DNA of 64,000 nt, from contig NZ_JARCJD010000014.1 of the NCBI RefSeq assembly GCF_028890115.1, forward strand, positions 1-64,000. The letters run 5' to 3'. Position numbers and translations under genes: made by a program. The DNA comes from Phaeobacter sp. QD34_24 (GTDB taxonomy: Bacteria > Pseudomonadota > Alphaproteobacteria > Rhodobacterales > Rhodobacteraceae). A model generated the notes under the pieces. The model did no database searches. It saw only the letters and a program-made list of their open reading frames with translations, and was not told the DNA's origin. Position 1 is the stretch's first letter. The number at the start of each line of letters is the position of its first letter. Of the stretch, positions 1 through 7,028 are shown piece by piece.

Positions 1-201
1 TAGATCAGACATGTTACCGCTCGATTTTCGAACCGTGAATCACGCCGCTGGACGGAAATCAATGGGTCCTGACCCTATGCCTATACGGTCGAAGACATAT
101 CCGTCAGTGCCATCCAGATCTTCAGCGCTGCATCGACGTCTTCTAGAGCGGATGATTTTGCACTGATCGCCAGGGCCCTGTCGGGGAGCGACTCGATTAC
201 A

Positions 202-813
202 ATGTCGTCCGGCTCGGACTATATGCGCGGCTATGGCGGATCGGATGTCCTGCGCGGACTGGGAGGGAACGATAGTCTGATCGGCGATGGGGGCGATGAC
301 GTGGTGCTGGGCGGCTCTGGTGCAGACACTCTTGTTGGTAATTCCGGAAATGATCGCCTACTGGGGCAGGCCGGCAATGACGCTCTATTCGGTGGCAGCG
401 GGCATGACGATATGGATGGAGGCACGGCTCGTGATCGGGTCAGCGGTGGCGGAGGACGTGATACCCTCAAGGGTGGCGGCGAGGAGGACCTTCTCTATGG
501 TCAGGGCGGCGGTGACAGGATCCTTGGGCAAGCAGGTCGCGATACCCTTTTCGGAGGCAGGGGAAATGACATTCTCTCTGGTGGAGGCGGGGTGGATGAG
601 TTCGCGTTCTATCGCCGGGATGGGCAAGACACGATCACCGATTTTGATGCGGCCCGAGAGCATATTCTGATTTACAATGGTGCAAGTCGTTTTGGTCAGC
701 TTGATATTCAGCAAACTGGCAACAACGTTGAGATTGGTTTTGCGAATACTACGATTACCGTTCTCGACGCTGAGGTGTCAGATTTTACGGGTGACGTCTT
801 CGATTTCGTGTAA
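202..813 (+). CDS. RTX (hemolysin-type calcium-binding) protein, C-terminal fragment
   Basis: About fifteen back-to-back nonapeptide repeats of the GGxGxDxLx type fill residues 6-140. They are followed by an acidic, aromatic tail ending in DVFDFV, as is usual for calcium-folded proteins exported by type I secretion. The first ATG is at 202 and has no clear ribosome binding site. The frame is open back to 73, and that stretch (ADDFALIARALSGSDSIT) reads like the region just before the repeats in longer RTX proteins. A TGA at 70-72 closes the frame. The piece is therefore probably the 3' end of a larger gene broken by a stop or frameshift near 60-72, or one beginning outside the window in another frame. 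No hlyB/hlyD-type exporter genes are nearby. The family is clear; whether the gene is intact is not. Confidence 0.7.
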   Translation: MSSGSDYMRGYGGSDVLRGLGGNDSLIGDGGDDVVLGGSGADTLVGNSGNDRLLGQAGNDALFGGSGHDDMDGGTARDRVSGGGGRDTLKGGGEEDLLYGQGGGDRILGQAGRDTLFGGRGNDILSGGGGVDEFAFYRRDGQDTITDFDAAREHILIYNGASRFGQLDIQQTGNNVEIGFANTTITVLDAEVSDFTGDVFDFV

Positions 814-976
814 CCAGAGCGGAGACAAGGCAGCCGAACGACCGTGAGCCTGCACGGATTGAGGTGGCTGGGAACTGTGGGTGGCAAGGTACTCGAGATG
901 CGTAACAATGCATCTTGCGGCTTTTCGATTGCGGCGCACAGGGTTAAGAACGGGGCGGAACCAAGGAGTCCGTCAT

Positions 977-2068
977 ATGACCCAGATCACACCGCAGCCC
1001 GGTATCATGGACATCGCTCTCTATCAGGGCGGGGCTGCCCATGTGGAGGGGGTGAGCAATACGATCAAGCTCTCCTCCAATGAGAACCCGTTCGGCCCCA
1101 GCCCGCGCGCCATCGAGGCAATGCGCGACGCCGCTGCCAAGATGCATCGCTATCCCAGTTCGGATCATGCCGAACTGCGTGCTGCGATCGGAGAGGTTCA
1201 CGGGCTCAATCCTGCGCAGATCATCTGCGGCGCAGGCAGTGACGAGATCATCGCCTTCCTCTGCCAGGCCTATGTGGGGCCGGGGGACGAGGTGCTTTAT
1301 ACCGAGCACGGCTTTGCCATGTACCGCATCAGCGCGCAGGCAGCGGGGGCAACGCCGGTGGAGGTGCGCGAGCGCGAACGCGTCACCGATGTGGACGCGC
1401 TGCTGGCGGGCTGCACGGACCGCACCAAGCTGGTCTTCATCGCCAATCCCAACAACCCCACGGGCACGATGATTGGCGCCGCCGAAGTGGCGCGCCTTGC
1501 CGATGGCATCCCGGACGGGGCGCTTTTGGTGCTGGATGGCGCCTATGCCGAATATGTCGAAGGGTTCGATGCAGGCGCCGAGCTGGTAGCAGAGCGAAAA
1601 AATGTCTTCATGACCCGCACCTTCTCCAAGATCTACGGGCTGGGTGGGGCGCGCATCGGCTGGGGCTATGGCCCGCAGGAGATCATCGACGTGCTGAACC
1701 GGCTGCGCGGCCCCTTCAACGTGTCCTCTACCGCGCTGGCGGGGGCGGAGGCCTCGGTGCGCGATAGCGATTATGTCGCCCATTGCCGGGCCGAGAACGC
1801 GAAATGGCGCGGCTGGCTGGCCGATGCACTGGCGGAACTGGGGGTGCCGTCGGATACCTCCTGTACCAATTTCATCCTGGCCCGTTTCGCCAGCCAGGCA
1901 GAGGCGGAAGCCTGTGATGATTACCTCAAGGCACGAGGCCTGATCGTGCGTCGGGTGGCGGGCTACAACCTGCCCAATGCCCTGCGCATCACCATCGGGG
2001 ACGAGGCCGCCTGCCGCGCCGTGGCCGCCGCCGTCAAGGCCTTTAAGGCCGGGGAGGGTGCAGCATGA
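977..2068 (+). CDS. hisC: Histidinol-phosphate aminotransferase (class I/II PLP)
   Basis: PLP-dependent aminotransferase of 363 residues that converts imidazole-acetol phosphate and glutamate to histidinol phosphate. Visible motifs are the substrate-loop [11 protein letters not shown] (33-43), NPNNPTGT (158-165), and the lysine that binds PLP in [14 protein letters not shown] (Lys218). The start at 977 is chosen because AGGAG lies 8 bases upstream and the protein then begins at the usual N terminus; the frame is open further upstream but carries no family sequence. The stop overlaps the tyrC start as ATGA, so the two are translationally coupled. No other his genes are present. Pairing with prephenate dehydrogenase suggests it may also transaminate prephenate or aromatic 2-oxo acids, a known side activity of this family (inference). 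Confidence 0.93.
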   Translation: MTQITPQPGIMDIALYQGGAAHVEGVSNTIKLSSNENPFGPSPRAIEAMRDAAAKMHRYPSSDHAELRAAIGEVHGLNPAQIICGAGSDEIIAFLCQAYVGPGDEVLYTEHGFAMYRISAQAAGATPVEVRERERVTDVDALLAGCTDRTKLVFIANPNNPTGTMIGAAEVARLADGIPDGALLVLDGAYAEYVEGFDAGAELVAERKNVFMTRTFSKIYGLGGARIGWGYGPQEIIDVLNRLRGPFNVSSTALAGAEASVRDSDYVAHCRAENAKWRGWLADALAELGVPSDTSCTNFILARFASQAEAEACDDYLKARGLIVRRVAGYNLPNALRITIGDEAACRAVAAAVKAFKAGEGAA

Positions 2069-2985
2069 GCGCACCCGTCTACAACCGCGTTGCGCTGATC
2101 GGTCTGGGCCTGATTGCCTCGTCGATGTTCTGGGCGATGAAACGCGCCGGGTTGGCCGGTGAGGTTACCGGCTATGCCCGCAGTTCCGAGACCCGCGAGA
2201 CCGCGCGCCGGATCGGGCTGTGTGACCGCGTCTGTGACAGTGCCGTCGAGGCGGTCGAGGGCGCCGACCTCGTGGTGCTTTGCGTGCCGGTGGGCGCCAT
2301 GGGTGCCGTGATGGAAGAGATCTCCGCCGCGCTGATGCCCGGTGCCACGGTTTCGGACGTGGGGTCTGTCAAGCGCCATGTGATCGAGGCGGTGTCACCC
2401 CATATCCCCGAAGGCGTGCATTTCGTCCCGGCCCACCCCCTGGCCGGGACCGAGCATTCCGGCCCCGAGGCGGGCTTTGCCGAACTGTTTGACAACCGCT
2501 GGAGCCTGTTGGTGCCGGTGGAAGGCACGGATCCCGATGCCGTTGCACGTCTGCGGGCGCTGTGGGAGGGCATGGGCGCCAATGTGGATGAAATGGACGC
2601 CGATCACCACGATCTGGTTCTGGCCGTCACCAGCCATGCGCCGCACCTTATCGCCTATACGATGGTGGGTGTTGCGGATGATCTGCGCCGAGTGACCGAC
2701 AGCGAGGTGATCAAGTATTCGGCTGCCGGTTTCCGCGATTTCACCCGTATCGCGGCCTCGGACCCCACCATGTGGCGCGATGTCTTCCTGACCAACAAGG
2801 ACGCGACGCTGGAGATCCTGGGCCGGTTCACCGAGGAGCTTTTTGCGCTTCAACGGGCGATCCGCACCGGTGATGGTGAGCATCTGCACCAGTATTTCAC
2901 CCGCACCCGCGCCATCCGTCGCGGCATCATCCAGGCGGGCCAGGATACGGATGCGCCGGATTTCGGCCGGGCCAAGAAACCATGA
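2065..2985 (+). CDS. tyrC: Prephenate/arogenate dehydrogenase
   Basis: 306-residue NAD(P)-dependent dehydrogenase of tyrosine biosynthesis (cyclohexadienyl dehydrogenase family). The N-terminal Rossmann motif is GLGLIASS (13-20). [10 protein letters not shown] (124-133) is the characteristic prephenate-binding loop, and [10 protein letters not shown] lies in the helical C-terminal dimer domain. It starts inside the hisC stop (ATGA) and overlaps the next gene by 4 bases, so it sits in the middle of a three-gene coupled unit. There is no C-terminal ACT domain, so feedback inhibition through such a domain is not expected. Whether prephenate or arogenate is preferred cannot be read from the sequence; I use tyrC for the family. 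Confidence 0.92.
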   Translation: MSAPVYNRVALIGLGLIASSMFWAMKRAGLAGEVTGYARSSETRETARRIGLCDRVCDSAVEAVEGADLVVLCVPVGAMGAVMEEISAALMPGATVSDVGSVKRHVIEAVSPHIPEGVHFVPAHPLAGTEHSGPEAGFAELFDNRWSLLVPVEGTDPDAVARLRALWEGMGANVDEMDADHHDLVLAVTSHAPHLIAYTMVGVADDLRRVTDSEVIKYSAAGFRDFTRIAASDPTMWRDVFLTNKDATLEILGRFTEELFALQRAIRTGDGEHLHQYFTRTRAIRRGIIQAGQDTDAPDFGRAKKP

Positions 2986-3797
2986 TCGCGCGGCTGGCAG
3001 CCCTTCTCGGCCTCTTGGCTGCCACCTCGGTGGCCGCCCTTGCGCCGGAAACCTCGCTGCGGCCTTCCTTGCGCCCGGTTGCGGAGCAGGGCGTTGCGAC
3101 GCTTGATACAGAGCCGTTTCGCCCGCAGGGGCGGCCGCTGTCGGATCAGAGGCTTGCCCTGGCCACGATGGGGGAGGCTGCTTTGCAGCCCTCGGCTCTG
3201 GGCCAATCGCTGCGCCCGCTGCTGCGTCCAGATGCGGTGCTCGAACAGGCGCTGTTCAAGCGGCGCAAGCTGCGCAAAGGCTCGGTCTGCGGCGATATCG
3301 ATATTCAAGGAGAACCGGTCGGAGCCGTTTCCGGCACCTTGCCGGGATGCGGCACGCAGTCTGCGGTCCGTGTGCGCTCGATCTCTGGTGTGCGTCTCAG
3401 CACACCTTCGGTGATGCATTGTGACCTGGCCAAGGCTCTCAATCGCTGGGTCAGCCGCGACGTGGAAAAGGCCTTTGGTCGCCGCAACAAGGTGGTATCG
3501 CTGAGGGTGGCGGCCCATTATGCCTGCCGGACCCGCAACAACCGCCCCGGGGCGCGGATCTCGGAACACGGCAAGGCACGAGCGATCGATATCTCGGGGT
3601 TCACGCTTGAGGACGGGCAGACCGTGACCGTGCTGAAGGGCTGGCAAAGCCGCAAGACGAAGAAAAAGCTGAGCAAGATCTGGAAAGCCGCCTGCGGACC
3701 TTTCGGCACTGTCTTGGGGCCAGAGGCGGACCGGTATCACAAGGATCACTTCCATCTCGATGTGGCGCGTCACCGCGGCGGGGCCTATTGCCGCTAG
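2982..3797 (+). CDS. Extensin-like (Extensin_C) secreted protein with LAS-type metal site
   Basis: 271 residues. The N terminus is a short signal peptide (hydrophobic 5-20, then ALAPE), followed by a low-complexity linker rich in SLRP-type motifs (25-90). The C-terminal half (about 145-271) is an Extensin_C domain (Pfam PF06904 by recognition). It holds SEHGKARAIDIS, with H196 and D203 in the H-x6-D spacing, and KDHFHLD, with H256 and H258. This H...D...HxH set is the zinc signature of LAS-fold peptidoglycan peptidases, so a role in wall remodelling is likely (inference). The paired cysteines C103/C124 and C182/C238 fit a periplasmic protein. It overlaps tyrC by 4 bases and would be translated from the same message. 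Confidence 0.82.
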   Translation: MIARLAALLGLLAATSVAALAPETSLRPSLRPVAEQGVATLDTEPFRPQGRPLSDQRLALATMGEAALQPSALGQSLRPLLRPDAVLEQALFKRRKLRKGSVCGDIDIQGEPVGAVSGTLPGCGTQSAVRVRSISGVRLSTPSVMHCDLAKALNRWVSRDVEKAFGRRNKVVSLRVAAHYACRTRNNRPGARISEHGKARAIDISGFTLEDGQTVTVLKGWQSRKTKKKLSKIWKAACGPFGTVLGPEADRYHKDHFHLDVARHRGGAYCR

Positions 3798-4021
3798 CAT
3801 CTGGGTTTTTCAGAGCGTCTAGAGCTGTCACGCCGGGTCTGTTTTTTCTCAAGTCGTTGCTTTGTAATTCTATTTTTTGGCCTATCTCATGCCCAAACCG
3901 CAGTTGCGTCACGTCGGTGGTGCCGTGTGGATGGGTCCTGAATCTAAGGGGGGCGGCGGATCGACGGTGGGGCTCCCGCCACTGAAAGCGCCCCAGCCTT
4001 TTGGCTGTGACGATATCCAGT

Positions 4022-4086
4022 GTTGGGCCGGGCAGCCCGCGATGCGGGCTGCTGCGCCGCGCATCCGCGCGGCGCAGCAGCCCAAC
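4022..4086. repeat. GC-rich nested inverted repeats in a gene-free stretch
   Basis: The interval 3798-4163 has no convincing gene. Within it, several perfect inverted repeats overlap. An outer pair GTTGGGC (4022-4028) matches GCCCAAC (4080-4086). Inside lies a 9-bp hairpin, 4032-4040 with 4044-4052 (loop GAT), and a second hairpin, 4053-4062 with 4067-4076 (loop ATCC). These three stems can form together as a three-way junction. Alternatively 4046-4062 pairs with 4067-4083 as one perfect 17-bp stem. There is no T-run, so it is not a standard terminator. It lies between two convergent genes, the usual place for dispersed palindromic repeats. The rest of the gap shows nothing I can name. Confidence 0.6.
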
Positions 4087-4163
4087 GGGCGAGGGATAGT
4101 CTTTGACTGTCCCCGAGCCGGGCGGGAGGCTTTGAAACATCTCCAGTCAGCGCGCCCTGATGG

Positions 4164-5162
4164 TCATGGAAGAAGGAGACGGGGTGCCTTCCCGAGCGGC
4201 AGGGGCCCGAGATACATCTGCCCGCGCGTCATCGAAAGGGTTGCCCGCAGATCCTGACCCTCTCCGTTGATGTCAGCCAACAGGCCGAGGATGCGTTCGC
4301 TCATGGCTTTGCTGCTTGGCGGTAGCAGTCCCGCCTGCTCGGCCAGCCGCAGCAGTTCGGACCAGTTCCGTGCCGTGAGCGCCACTTGGCCGCTTGGGAG
4401 GCCGCTCTCATCCAGCTCGATTGTCCCCGTGGCGTCAAACGCTGCCGCGCCCCATCGGACCTGGGCCAGCGTCAACTCTATCTGGCGTGGTTGCGGGCGA
4501 CGCAGCTCGATTGCGCGCCGGTCCCATGCGGCGTCAAAGAGAACATCGGCCTCCAACACAAGGTCGATTGGCCTGTTCTCAGTGGATTCGGGTGTCGTCA
4601 ACGACCGCCCTGCTCGCCCTTGCAATTGCAGCGCCGATGCCGTCCCTGTGACGTGGTAGCGTCTGGCGACATCGCCCTCCAGCAGCTTCAGGATCAGGGA
4701 GTGTCCCGTCACGCCCCCCTGATCGGTGTCGGACAGGTGCCATGGCCCGGACTGCAAGGTCAGGTCCGTGACCGACAATGCAGCCCCTGGAATGAGGTCA
4801 AGATTGACGGTCATGTCACTGGCCAGCAGGGAGAGGGTTTTGTCGAAGCGAGACAGGCGTTGCGAGCTGGGCGGGAAGGTGATTGCCACTGTTCCCGGAA
4901 CGAGTGCCGGGCGTTGCAGGCGGATCCAGGCGCCGCTCCAGGCAATGCCGGTTCCCGGATCTGCAAGCACCGGGGTCAACACCCGCGCACCATGATCCAG
5001 CGGGAAGCCAAAGCTTTCCATCCCGCCATGTTCTGCCAGCCAGCCCTGCCGGGCCTGCTCTGCAAACCAGGCGCCAATGTCATGCCGCAAGCCCCAGGTG
5101 CCCACCGCCCAGTAGAGGGTCCAGATCAGCCCTGCGGTCAGCAGGAATTTCGCCATTCGCAT
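4164..5162 (-). CDS. DUF2125 domain-containing protein (membrane-anchored, periplasmic)
   Basis: 332 residues. A hydrophobic helix at about 5-20 after MRMAK anchors or exports the protein. The rest resembles the DUF2125 family of alphaproteobacteria: beta-rich, with phrases such as WSGAWIRLQRP and DLTLQSGPW, and an AsmA-like feel. Function is unknown; relatives are thought to act at the envelope (inference). The start at 5162 is preferred over an upstream in-frame ATG because AGAGG lies 9 bases ahead and the signal-anchor follows at once. The gene is divergent from chaC with a 69-base gap holding both promoters. Its 3' end faces the structured element at 4022-4086. Confidence 0.75.
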   Translation of the reverse strand: MRMAKFLLTAGLIWTLYWAVGTWGLRHDIGAWFAEQARQGWLAEHGGMESFGFPLDHGARVLTPVLADPGTGIAWSGAWIRLQRPALVPGTVAITFPPSSQRLSRFDKTLSLLASDMTVNLDLIPGAALSVTDLTLQSGPWHLSDTDQGGVTGHSLILKLLEGDVARRYHVTGTASALQLQGRAGRSLTTPESTENRPIDLVLEADVLFDAAWDRRAIELRRPQPRQIELTLAQVRWGAAAFDATGTIELDESGLPSGQVALTARNWSELLRLAEQAGLLPPSSKAMSERILGLLADINGEGQDLRATLSMTRGQMYLGPLPLGKAPRLLLP

Positions 5163-5231
5163 GCCAAAGAGCCTCTTTTGTCTCGGGCGGAATTGCTGTT
5201 TACAGACAGGGATCAGAAAGGACCAGTTGCC

Positions 5232-5762
5232 ATGACCATGTGGGTGTTCGGATATGGGTCGTTGTTGTGGAATCCGGGGTTTCCCGTGGCGCGGCGCGAG
5301 GTGGCGACGCTGCACGGCTATGCGCGTTCCTTCTGCATGAGCTCGATCCACCATCGCGGCACCGAGGAAAAGCCCGGTCTGGTCCTGGCTCTGGATCAGC
5401 TGGACAATACCCGCTGCACCGGATTGGCTCTGGCGGTCGAACGCGGCGCGGAGCAGGATACGCTCGCCTACCTGCGGGAGCGGGAGCTGGTCTCATCGGC
5501 CTATCTGGAGCGCACTCTTGAGGTGGAATTGCACAGCGGCGATCTGGTCACCGCGGTGACCTATGTGATCGATCCCGATCATGTGCAGTATTGCGGCGGG
5601 ATGAGCCTGGAAGACCAGGCGCGTATCATTGCCCATGCCGTGGGCGGGCGCGGCCCGAACACCGAATATCTCTATAATACCGCCAGCCATCTGGCAGAGA
5701 TCGGCCTCAATGATGAAGATCTGGACTGGCTGGCCGCCCGCGTGCGCCAGATTACAGCATAA
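5232..5762 (+). CDS. ChaC-type gamma-glutamylcyclotransferase
   Basis: 176 residues. The N-terminal FGYGSLLWNP (6-15) is the substrate loop of the GGCT/ChaC fold. YLRERE (80-85) carries the glutamate expected to be catalytic (E85). ChaC enzymes cleave glutathione to 5-oxoproline and Cys-Gly in the cytoplasm, so a role in glutathione turnover is likely. The start at 5232 follows AAAGGA by about ten bases and gives the standard MTMWVFGYGS N terminus; the reading frame upstream is antisense to the DUF2125 gene and is not expected to be coding. The length fits the family. It is a single gene, divergent from DUF2125. Confidence 0.9.
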   Translation: MTMWVFGYGSLLWNPGFPVARREVATLHGYARSFCMSSIHHRGTEEKPGLVLALDQLDNTRCTGLALAVERGAEQDTLAYLRERELVSSAYLERTLEVELHSGDLVTAVTYVIDPDHVQYCGGMSLEDQARIIAHAVGGRGPNTEYLYNTASHLAEIGLNDEDLDWLAARVRQITA

Positions 5763-5840
5763 AGCCTTGGCCTTGCAGTCTCTTTCCCTATAGGCTGCAG
5801 GCGCGAGACGAGCACGACCAAGCGGCAGGAGCCCCTAAAG

Positions 5841-7025
5841 ATGGCGCAGCCAGACGGCAAGATCAGGCCCCAGTTTTCCCAGCCGGTGCGGCAGGTCATA
5901 TTGATGTTGATCGCGCTGGGGCTTGCGGGCTTTGGCGCCTTCGTGGCCTTGCCGCGGGTGCTGCCGGTATTTCAGGCAAACCCGTGGCTCAACGGCTTTA
6001 TCCTGGTGGTGTTCATCATCGGGGTTCTGGCCTGTTTCTGGCAGGTGGTGCAGCTGATCGGCTCGGTCCGCTGGATCGAGAGCTTTGCCGCAGGTGGCAC
6101 CCGGGGCGAAGGGCGTGCGCCCTCGATGCTGGCGCCGCTGGCCTCGCTTCTGCGTTCGCGCGGGGCGCGGATGCAGCTTGGCTCCTCCTCCACCCGCTCG
6201 ATCCTGGATTCTGTAGCGACGCGGATCGACGAAGATCGTGAGATCACGCGATACATCGTCAACCTGCTGATTTTCCTTGGACTTCTTGGGACGTTCTACG
6301 GTCTTGCCACCACCGTGCCTGCGGTGGTCGACACCATTCGCAGCCTGGCCCCGCGCGAGGGGGAGGAAAGCCTTGATATCTTCAACCGCCTGATGACGGG
6401 CCTTGAGGCGCAGCTCGGAGGCATGGGCGTGGCCTTTGCGTCCTCCCTTCTGGGTTTGGCTGGATCGCTGATCGTGGGGTTGCTGGAGCTGTTCGCGGGC
6501 CATGGACAGAACCGGTTCTATCGCGAGCTGGAGGAATGGCTTTCGACCTTTACCCGTGTCAGCTTTTCTTCTGGCGAAGAAGGGCACGGCGACAGCGGCG
6601 TGGTCTCCGAGGTGCTCGACACCATGGCCGAACAGATGGATGCGCTGCAGGGCATGTTCGCCGCCACCGCCCAGGGGCGGGTTGCGGTCGAGGAAAAACT
6701 CTCGCAGCTGGTCGATAGTATCAACGACATGAACCGCCGCCAGGAACAGTCCGAGGCGCTCAGTGCCGCCCTGGAACGGGTGGCCGTGGGGCAGGAGACC
6801 CTGACCGAGATCATGCGTGCCCATGGCGATGTGGGGCTTGATGCCGAAAGCCGGATGCGCCTGCGCTCGATCGATGTGCAGATGCTGCGGATCCTTGAAG
6901 AGATTTCCGCCGGACGCCAGGAGAGCCTGGCCGAGCTGCGCAAGGATATCGACCTGATGGTCAAGGCCTTTGCGCCGCCACGCGGCACGCATCGCACCGT
7001 CCCGCCCTCCGGGGACGAGGGCTGA
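5841..7025 (+). CDS. MotA/TolQ/ExbB-like proton-channel protein
   Basis: 394 residues. There are four hydrophobic helices: about 18-37, 50-72, 138-161 and 194-219. The last two contain the conserved core of the family (FLGLLGTFYGLATTVP and GMGVAFASSLLGLAGSL). A helical cytoplasmic tail follows (220-394) with likely coiled-coil segments. Such proteins form the pentameric stator around a MotB/ExbD-type partner and convert ion flow to work on the wall or outer membrane. AGGAG lies about 9 bases before the start. The next gene, 3 bases downstream, encodes the matching single-span partner, so the pair is one functional unit. Its cargo is unknown. It is not a flagellar stator by context, as no flagellar genes are nearby. 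Confidence 0.85.
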   Translation: MAQPDGKIRPQFSQPVRQVILMLIALGLAGFGAFVALPRVLPVFQANPWLNGFILVVFIIGVLACFWQVVQLIGSVRWIESFAAGGTRGEGRAPSMLAPLASLLRSRGARMQLGSSSTRSILDSVATRIDEDREITRYIVNLLIFLGLLGTFYGLATTVPAVVDTIRSLAPREGEESLDIFNRLMTGLEAQLGGMGVAFASSLLGLAGSLIVGLLELFAGHGQNRFYRELEEWLSTFTRVSFSSGEEGHGDSGVVSEVLDTMAEQMDALQGMFAATAQGRVAVEEKLSQLVDSINDMNRRQEQSEALSAALERVAVGQETLTEIMRAHGDVGLDAESRMRLRSIDVQMLRILEEISAGRQESLAELRKDIDLMVKAFAPPRGTHRTVPPSGDEG

Positions 7026-7028
7026 TCC

